Below, piece by piece: positions 35,081 through 41,161 of a stretch of 41,161 nt of DNA. Within the stretch, counting starts at the first letter, position 1. Every line of letters starts with the position of its first letter. The notes beneath the pieces were generated by a model. The model worked only from the letters and a program-made list of their open reading frames with translations. It was not told where the DNA came from and ran no database searches. The stretch comes from Lachnospiraceae bacterium (lineage in GTDB: Bacteria > Bacillota > Clostridia > Lachnospirales > Lachnospiraceae). The stretch covers positions 1 to 41,161 of the forward strand of contig JAFPAQ010000195.1 of the NCBI GenBank assembly GCA_017424235.1, given 5' to 3'. Made by a program: the position numbers and the translations under genes.

Positions 35081-35962
35081 ATGTCATTATTCAATATAAA
35101 AAATTCTCAGTTATCACTGGAGATAGACTCGTTTGGAGCGGAGATAAAGTCATTGAAGAAAAATGCAACCCAAACGGAATACATGTGGAATGCAGATCCA
35201 AAATATTGGAAGAGAACATCACCTGTGCTTTTTCCAATAGTCGGAAGTCTGAAAAATGGAAAATATACATATAACAAAAAAGAATACAAAATGTCTCAGC
35301 ATGGATTTGCAAGAGATATGGAGTTTGAACTTAAATCACAAAGTGAAGATGAAATAGTATTTTTATTAAAGGCAAATTCTGAAACACTTGCAAAATATCC
35401 TTTTAATTTTGCACTTGAGGTAGGATATAAGCTTGATGAAAGTAGTGTTATCGTTTCATGGAAGGTATGTAATCTTGACAGCAAAGAAATGTATTTCAGC
35501 ATAGGCGGACATCCTGCTTTTATGTGTCCAATTGAAGAGGGGACAGATCAGACAGACTATAAGTTACTATTTGATACCAAAGATAATACTATTATTTCGT
35601 CTGAAATAGGTGAAAACGGAACACTTCTATTATGGAAAAAAGGTCTTGTACTTCATAATGGATATATGAATATCAAGGAGAATCTGTTTGATGATGATGC
35701 CCTTATTATAGAGAATAATCAGGCGCATAAAGTATCACTTTGCGATAAAGAGGGTAAACCATATATTTCAGTTAGCTTTGATGCTCCACTGTTTGGAATC
35801 TGGTCGCCAGCCAAAAAGAAAGCTCCTTTTATATGTATTGAACCATGGTATGGCAGATGTGATAAGTCTATCTTTTCAGGTGATCTTTCACAGCGTGAAT
35901 GGGGTAATAAGCTGGCATGCAATGAGAACTTTTATGCAGAATATTCTATAAATATACTTTAA
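35081..35962 (+). CDS. LacX-like aldose 1-epimerase family protein
   Basis: A 293-aa cytoplasmic beta-sandwich protein. The ATG at 35081 has GGAG 6 bases upstream. Motifs of the LacX branch are visible: FPIVGSLKNGKY, SQHGFARDMEFEL, GGHPAFMCP and CIEPWYGRCD. The two His-bearing motifs supply the mutarotation residues. It probably interconverts alpha and beta anomers of galactose or a related hexose released by the downstream GH36 enzyme. The substrate of LacX proteins is not well defined, so this is partly inference. Confidence 0.88.
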   Translation: MSLFNIKNSQLSLEIDSFGAEIKSLKKNATQTEYMWNADPKYWKRTSPVLFPIVGSLKNGKYTYNKKEYKMSQHGFARDMEFELKSQSEDEIVFLLKANSETLAKYPFNFALEVGYKLDESSVIVSWKVCNLDSKEMYFSIGGHPAFMCPIEEGTDQTDYKLLFDTKDNTIISSEIGENGTLLLWKKGLVLHNGYMNIKENLFDDDALIIENNQAHKVSLCDKEGKPYISVSFDAPLFGIWSPAKKKAPFICIEPWYGRCDKSIFSGDLSQREWGNKLACNENFYAEYSINIL

Positions 35963-36000
35963 AATATAATGATGATAGTAATTGAAAGGGTGTAAATAAA

Positions 36001-38205
36001 ATGATTACATATAGCGAAAAGGAAAGAGTTTTTAAACTTGATACAGCAAATACATCTTATATCATAGGTATTGTCGATGATGAGAATTTTATCGGTCATG
36101 TATATTATGGCAAAAAGCTTAAAGATATTGATGTCACATATTTGTTAAAAACATGGGAATATCCTTTTGTTCCTAGTAAAAATAACAGAGAAAGATGTTC
36201 TTTTTATGATCTGTTTCCTTTTGAATATCCAACAGGTGGTATGGGAGATTACAGAGAAAGCTGTTTTGAAGTTAAAACTGCAAGTGGTCATTTTGGAAGT
36301 ATGCTTTCATATGTATCTCATGAAATTATAAATGGAAAACCGAAGCTTGAAGGTTTACCTGCTACTTTTGGAAATGAAGACGAATGTACTACTTTAAAAA
36401 TTGTGTGTGAAGATAAGTATATTGGTATGCAGGTTGAACTTTTATATACTGCATTTAATGACACTGATGTCATAACAAGAAGCGTAAAAGTTATAAATAC
36501 CGGAAAGGAACATTTTTATCTTACAAAAGTCTTTTCGGCATGTCTTGATATGGACAGGAAAGATTTTGATATGGTATCTCTTAATGGAAGCTGGGCAAGA
36601 GAGCGTCATATTCAGCGAAAAGCATTGGGATATGGTATTCAGAAGGTAAGCTCATTTAGAGGAGAATCAAGTCACCAGAATCATCCTTTTATAGCACTTG
36701 TTGACAGAAATACCACTCAGGAAAATGGCGAGATATATGCCATGAATTTTGTTTATTCCGGAAATTTCTGTGCACAGGCTGAAGTTAGCCAGTTTGATTA
36801 TGTACGTATGTCCATGGGTATCAATACTCAGAATTTCTGTTGGAAACTTGAAAGTGGAGAAAGCTTTCAGGCACCGGAAGTAGTAATGGTATATACAGAT
36901 AAAGGTTTTGACAGCATGACCCAGAATTTCCACAGGCTGTATAAGAAACATCTGATTCGTGGACAGTATAAGAATAAAAAGAGACCTGTTTTAATCAATA
37001 ACTGGGAAGCAACCTACTTTGATTTTAATACAAAAAAGCTTCTCTCCATTGCGCAAGAGGCATCCAAATTGGGAATAGAAATGCTTGTTATGGATGATGG
37101 ATGGTTTGGAAAGAGAAGTTTTGACAACTGTGCACTTGGTGACTGGAAGGTAAATGAAGAGAAGATAGAGGGCGGACTCAAAAACCTTGTAGATGAAGTA
37201 AATAAGCTTGGAATGAAGTTTGGTATATGGTTTGAGCCGGAAATGATTTCACCTGATTCGGATCTCTACAGGGCACATCCTGACTGGGCACTTGCAATTC
37301 CGGGAAGACCTGGTACAGAATCAAGACAGCAGTTTGTGCTGGATCTGACTCGAAAAGAAGTAGTGGATTGTGTTTACGAACAGGTAGCTTCGATACTTAG
37401 AAGTGCAAATATTGAGTATGTTAAATGGGATATGAACAGACAGCTTAGCAATATAGGAAGTTACGGACTGGAGGCTGACCGACAGGGCGAGATTTATCAT
37501 CGTTATGTGCTTGCAGTATATGAAATGCAGGACAGACTTACTAAGGAGTTTCCTTATTTGCTTTTGGAAAACTGTTCAGGTGGTGGAGCACGTTTTGATC
37601 CGGGTATGCTTTATTTTAGCCCTCAGATATGGTGTTCTGATGATACAGATGCTATAGAGCGACTGGAAATACAGGAAGGAACGGCTCTTATTTATCCGCT
37701 TTCTACTATGGGAGCACATGTTTCTGACTGTCCAAACCATGCAGTTGGACGTGTGACACCGTTTGAGACTAGAGGTATTGTAGCTCTTGCAGGAACCTTT
37801 GGCTATGAGCTTGATGTGACAAGAATACCAAAAGAAGACAAAGATATGATACCGTCACAGATAGAGATGTACCACAAATATAATGATTTAGTCAGAGAAG
37901 GTGATTATTACAGAATAGCATCATACTCTCAGAATCATCAGTATGATTGCTGGCAAATTGTAAGTGAAGATAAGACAGAATCATTAGTAACATTTGTGCA
38001 GGTAATGAACAGGGCTAATTATAAATCAAGAAGAATTATTTTAAAAGGACTTGATGAAGATAAAAAGTATAAGGTAGTTTTTACAAACGTAAAAGATGTA
38101 GAGGATTGTGTGTATAGTGGTGATACCCTTACTAAAGCAGGTATCTTTATTCCAAATCCATGGGGAGATTTTAAATCAGTACTTATTCATATAACAGAGG
38201 TATAA
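36001..38205 (+). CDS. GH36 alpha-galactosidase, cytoplasmic
   Basis: A 734-aa enzyme, about the size of Geobacillus AgaA (729). The ATG follows GAAAGGGTG. It has an N-terminal beta-supersandwich (about 1-320), a central barrel and a C-terminal sheet. Catalytic motifs are YVKWDMNRQLS with nucleophile Asp477 and WCSDDTDA with acid/base Asp547, nearly the AgaA numbering (478 and 548). LVMDDGWFGKR and WFEPEMISPDSDLY are also typical. No signal peptide. It should release galactose from raffinose-type sugars or galacto-decorated hemicellulose fragments. Last gene of the LacI operon. Confidence 0.96.
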   Translation: MITYSEKERVFKLDTANTSYIIGIVDDENFIGHVYYGKKLKDIDVTYLLKTWEYPFVPSKNNRERCSFYDLFPFEYPTGGMGDYRESCFEVKTASGHFGSMLSYVSHEIINGKPKLEGLPATFGNEDECTTLKIVCEDKYIGMQVELLYTAFNDTDVITRSVKVINTGKEHFYLTKVFSACLDMDRKDFDMVSLNGSWARERHIQRKALGYGIQKVSSFRGESSHQNHPFIALVDRNTTQENGEIYAMNFVYSGNFCAQAEVSQFDYVRMSMGINTQNFCWKLESGESFQAPEVVMVYTDKGFDSMTQNFHRLYKKHLIRGQYKNKKRPVLINNWEATYFDFNTKKLLSIAQEASKLGIEMLVMDDGWFGKRSFDNCALGDWKVNEEKIEGGLKNLVDEVNKLGMKFGIWFEPEMISPDSDLYRAHPDWALAIPGRPGTESRQQFVLDLTRKEVVDCVYEQVASILRSANIEYVKWDMNRQLSNIGSYGLEADRQGEIYHRYVLAVYEMQDRLTKEFPYLLLENCSGGGARFDPGMLYFSPQIWCSDDTDAIERLEIQEGTALIYPLSTMGAHVSDCPNHAVGRVTPFETRGIVALAGTFGYELDVTRIPKEDKDMIPSQIEMYHKYNDLVREGDYYRIASYSQNHQYDCWQIVSEDKTESLVTFVQVMNRANYKSRRIILKGLDEDKKYKVVFTNVKDVEDCVYSGDTLTKAGIFIPNPWGDFKSVLIHITEV

Positions 38206-38237
38206 AAATTCGGATGCGACGGCATCCGATTTTTTTA
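38204..38237 (+). terminator. Terminator after GH36
   Basis: A GC-rich stem (38211-38217 with 38222-38228) and 4-base loop, flanked by an A-run and a run of seven T. Confidence 0.9.
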
Positions 38238-38309
38238 TATCAGGAAATTGCGATAGCGTTAATCATTTAATCAAAAGGAGGAGCTTTGAAGGTTTTTAAA
38301 AAGTAAATT

Positions 38310-39227
38310 TCAAAAATTCAGACTTCCTTTTCTATATTTAAGAGGTGTGGTACCTGTCTTTTCTTTAAATAATCGGATAAAATGATTAGTATTTTCTATA
38401 CCGACGGTCTGACTGATTTCTACTATCTTATCATCTGTAGTGCGTAACAGATGTTTTGCCTTATCAATTCTTACTTTATTAAGATATTGTATAGGTGTAT
38501 GTTCATAATACTTTGCAAATTCCCTGCAGAGTCGATACTTATTTACCCGATATGATATTGCAATATCATCAAGACTATATTGTTCATAATAGTTGTTATC
38601 AAATTTTGAGCGCAAATCAATCAAATATGAAGGTATGTGACAATCATAATTATTCTCAAGTGTTGCTGCAATACATAAGTGTGAAAATAAATTGGTTATA
38701 TCCTTTGAGCGAAGTATTCCATGTATTTCATCATCGATATAATTTTTTAGTATCTGCTCTAAATAAATCTGCGCATCAATGTTGGAACCAAGTCTGTAAA
38801 TAATATTTCCCCTTTCATATATTTTATTAATGTAATAATCAAGAATGTGTGTATTAAAGAAACATATTGTGTATTCCCATATATTATGATTACATAACAA
38901 TTTATGATATTTTCTGCAATCAATAATTGCAAGAGAGTCTTTTGTCAATTCTGTTTTTTCTATATGACTATCTGTGCTTTCTACAAATAATTGTCCTGCT
39001 CCTTTTGTAGTATGTATAAGACATATTGCGTTAATATTGGAAGCTTCATATGAAAATGATGATGGTACAGCTACGCTTTTATGACAGATCTCACTGGGTA
39101 ACTGATAGTAATAATCAAATTCACTACTATATTCATAAGTAAAATATTCAGAAAGTGAAAAATGATTATTTGTACTGCTATTAATTAAATTACTAAAAAA
39201 GCAGGATGAAAAAGTTTTTTCTGACAT
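38310..39227 (-). CDS. AraC-family regulator
   Basis: About 305 aa. On the minus strand the ATG at 39227 is preferred because AGGA lies 5 bases upstream; an ATG at 39239 lacks a good site. The N-terminal ~190 residues are a degenerate sensor domain without a clear cupin His set. The C-terminus has two helix-turn-helix units: YSLDDIAISYRVNKYRLCREF and IVEISQTVGIENTNHFIRLF. It is divergent from the sugar-binding lipoprotein gene at 39660 across a 430-bp gap and probably controls that importer. It is unlike the first AraC protein in the sensor half, so it likely sees another ligand. Confidence 0.9.
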   Translation of the reverse strand: MSEKTFSSCFFSNLINSSTNNHFSLSEYFTYEYSSEFDYYYQLPSEICHKSVAVPSSFSYEASNINAICLIHTTKGAGQLFVESTDSHIEKTELTKDSLAIIDCRKYHKLLCNHNIWEYTICFFNTHILDYYINKIYERGNIIYRLGSNIDAQIYLEQILKNYIDDEIHGILRSKDITNLFSHLCIAATLENNYDCHIPSYLIDLRSKFDNNYYEQYSLDDIAISYRVNKYRLCREFAKYYEHTPIQYLNKVRIDKAKHLLRTTDDKIVEISQTVGIENTNHFIRLFKEKTGTTPLKYRKGSLNF

Positions 39228-39659
39228 AATATTCCTCATTTCTAATTTCTTTTCATACTATAAATAGTTTCTGCATAACGTAAGATAAACCAAACTTAAA
39301 ATTAATTAAAAATTAATTTGCAAATCTGTTGTATCTTATATGTAGTATAAATTAAATAGGATCAAAATACAATATTTTAAAGTAAAATTAATTAAAATTT
39401 AACTTAAAACTGGAAATAACACTAAAGAACATACTTTGTATGTGATATAAGCAGATTAAAACCCTTGGTAAAAATATACAAAAATGCCCTAAAACAATTG
39501 TACAAATAGAAGAAATGATAAAAGAACACAATAAATGGATATAAAACGCAATTTTGAATGATGACTAATTTGTAAACTTAATTTAAACTAAACACAAGCT
39601 AATAAATGAGTTAGCCAAATTAAAACTTAATATAAATTTATTTTCGGGAGGTATTAATT
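39228..39659. other. Divergent regulatory region of the third importer
   Basis: 432 bp without a credible gene. A 15-bp AT-only sequence starting TAAAATTAATT occurs at 39297-39311 and again at 39383-39397, 86 bp apart, about eight helical turns. They are candidate AraC sites, but low complexity weakens this. No promoter with both good boxes was found. CGGGAGGT lies just before the lipoprotein ATG. Confidence 0.5.
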
Positions 39660-41096
39660 ATGAAGTTAAAAAAACTTATTGCACTAGGTATGGCAACAGT
39701 TATGACATTGTCATTAACAGCATGTGGTGGAGGTTCAAATGAGGTATCAACAACAAAGGATAGCTCAAATGACACAGTATCAAATGAGGCATCAACAACA
39801 GATACAAAGACAGAGGATGATACAACAGCAGAGGGATCAGAACTTACATATGCAAGTATCACACTTGGAGAAGATTATACAGATCTCACAGCATCAATTA
39901 AATGGATGCATCATAAGACAGACCGTGAAGAAGATGGAACAATACAGGCATATATAGATAAATTTAATGAGACATATCCAAATATCACAGTTGAACATGA
40001 AGGAATTACTGATTATGCAGAATCAGCATTGCTGAGACTTCCAATGGGAGATTGGGGCGATATAATGTTTATCCCTTCAATTGATATGGTTGATCTTGAG
40101 ACTTATTTTTTACCATACGGTACAGTATCTGAGATGTCTGAGTTAGTAAATTTTGCAGACCAGTGGAAATATCAGGATATGTGTTACGGTGTAGGATATA
40201 TGGGAAATGCACAGGGAGTTCTCTATAACAAAGCTGTATTTGAAAAAGCAGGAATCACAAAGCTTCCTACAACTCCTGATGAATTTATTGCAGACTTACA
40301 GCTTATCAAGGATAACACAGATGCTATTCCTTTATATACAAACTACGCTGCCGGATGGACAATGGGTGGTCAGTGGGATTCTTATCTTGGAGCAATCACA
40401 ACAGGTGATACTACATGGTTAAACCAGAAGTTCACACATACTGCTGAACCATTTGCAAATGCAGGTGATGGAACAGGTGCTTATGCATTATACAAGGTTC
40501 TTTATGATGCAGTAGCAAATGGACTTATTGAAGACGACTATACAACTACTGACTGGGAAGGCTGCAAAGGCATGATCAACAGAGGTGAGATCGGTACAAT
40601 GTTCCTTGGTTCATGGGCTATAGCTCAGATGAAAGCAGCCGGCGAAAATCCTGATGATATCGGATATATGCCATTCCCTATGACAATAAATGGAAAACAG
40701 TATGCAACAGCAGGACCTGACTATTGCTACGGAATTAATGCTAACACAGATAAAGACCGTCAGACAGCTTCAATGGTATTTGTTAAATGGATGGTTGAGG
40801 AATCAGGCTGGTGTGATTTTGAAGGTGGTTATCCTATTTCAAAGACAGCTCCAACTTCATTCGTATTTGATGGTGTTGAGATTGTAAACAATGACTCAGC
40901 TGCAGAAAGTGAAGCTGATCTTATGAATCAGATGAATGCAGAGAGTGAATTAAACTTCAATAACGGCGGAGATTCAAAGGTTATGAAGATTGTTGAAGAT
41001 GCATCAGCAGGTGTAGCATACGACGATATCATGGCAGAGTGGACAAAGAAGTGGAATGACGCTCAGAGTTCATTAGGAGTAGAAGTTTTATATTAA
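39660..41096 (+). CDS. Sugar-binding lipoprotein of a third ABC importer
   Basis: A 478-aa CUT1-type binding protein. The signal peptide ends in the lipobox LTAC (Cys22). A Ser/Thr/Asp/Glu linker (about 25-62) precedes the binding domain (from ITLGEDYTDLTASIKWMHHK). GGGAGGT lies about 8 bases before the ATG. The linker differs in composition from that of the protein at 20412 (Ser/Thr rather than Ala/Asp). A gene starts 48 bp downstream with a strong ribosome site, expected to be its permease. The substrate is unknown; the adjacent GH36 operon suggests alpha-galactosides or other oligosaccharides. Confidence 0.93.
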   Translation: MKLKKLIALGMATVMTLSLTACGGGSNEVSTTKDSSNDTVSNEASTTDTKTEDDTTAEGSELTYASITLGEDYTDLTASIKWMHHKTDREEDGTIQAYIDKFNETYPNITVEHEGITDYAESALLRLPMGDWGDIMFIPSIDMVDLETYFLPYGTVSEMSELVNFADQWKYQDMCYGVGYMGNAQGVLYNKAVFEKAGITKLPTTPDEFIADLQLIKDNTDAIPLYTNYAAGWTMGGQWDSYLGAITTGDTTWLNQKFTHTAEPFANAGDGTGAYALYKVLYDAVANGLIEDDYTTTDWEGCKGMINRGEIGTMFLGSWAIAQMKAAGENPDDIGYMPFPMTINGKQYATAGPDYCYGINANTDKDRQTASMVFVKWMVEESGWCDFEGGYPISKTAPTSFVFDGVEIVNNDSAAESEADLMNQMNAESELNFNNGGDSKVMKIVEDASAGVAYDDIMAEWTKKWNDAQSSLGVEVLY

Positions 41097-41144
41097 TTTG
41101 TTTTGGTTACTGAAATTTCACTTTAAAGAGGAGGAGATGGCTTT

Positions 41145-41161
41145 ATGGCTACAACAGCAAC
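41145..41161 (+). CDS. Start of downstream gene, cut by window edge
   Basis: An ATG at 41145 with AGAGGAGGAG ending 8 bases upstream opens a frame reading MATTA before the window ends. By position it is probably the first permease of the importer, but nothing in the sequence identifies it. A competing ATG at 41137 lies right next to the ribosome site and is less likely. Confidence 0.5.

Overview
The window looks like a low-GC Gram-positive genome, most likely a member of the Lachnospiraceae (Butyrivibrio/Pseudobutyrivibrio-like). Evidence is the AT-rich sequence with strong AGGAGG-type ribosome sites, lipobox-bearing substrate-binding proteins, CUT1 sugar importers without a local ATPase, and the combination of GH43, GH3, GH115 and GH36 enzymes. 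Genus assignment is inference. No rRNA, tRNA, insertion sequence, phage gene or CRISPR array was recognised.

Layout. (1) 1-310: a tandem array of 13 short units, each able to form a hairpin, cut by the left edge. (2) 410-4256: a two-gene operon with a 7TM hybrid histidine kinase and a PTS Enzyme I, ending in a terminator. (3) 4486-7109: a U32-like TIM-barrel protein and a GH43-fold protein whose three catalytic carboxylates all appear substituted, then a terminator. (4) 7172-8113 (minus): an AraC regulator, divergent from the next block. (5) 8565-25846: a 17-kb same-strand block. It holds a chimeric CBM-like/solute-binding lipoprotein, two permeases, an anchored NHL propeller, a Yip1-like membrane protein, a DUF5696-type anchored protein, a second permease pair, a second binding protein, a GH3 beta-xylosidase and an L-fucose-isomerase-fold isomerase. 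(6) 26022-28085: a chemoreceptor. (7) 28325-33039: an SGNH carbohydrate esterase and a GH115 xylan alpha-glucuronidase. (8) 33361-38237: LacI regulator, Nudix hydrolase, LacX-like mutarotase and GH36 alpha-galactosidase. (9) 38310-41161: an AraC regulator divergent from a third binding-protein gene and the start of its downstream gene.

How it fits together (inference): this is a hemicellulose (glucuronoxylan-type) utilisation region built on import first, dismantling inside. None of the GH3, GH115, GH36, SGNH or isomerase proteins has a signal peptide, while the surface carries three binding lipoproteins and several anchored proteins. Decorated xylo-oligosaccharides would be imported, stripped of acetyl and methylglucuronosyl groups by the esterase and GH115, and cut to xylose by GH3. 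The best candidate for an undescribed system is the permease / NHL propeller / Yip1 / DUF5696 core at 8565-21908. It looks like a surface capture and processing machine wrapped around sugar importers. I recall similar gene sets in other Firmicutes but know of no described function.
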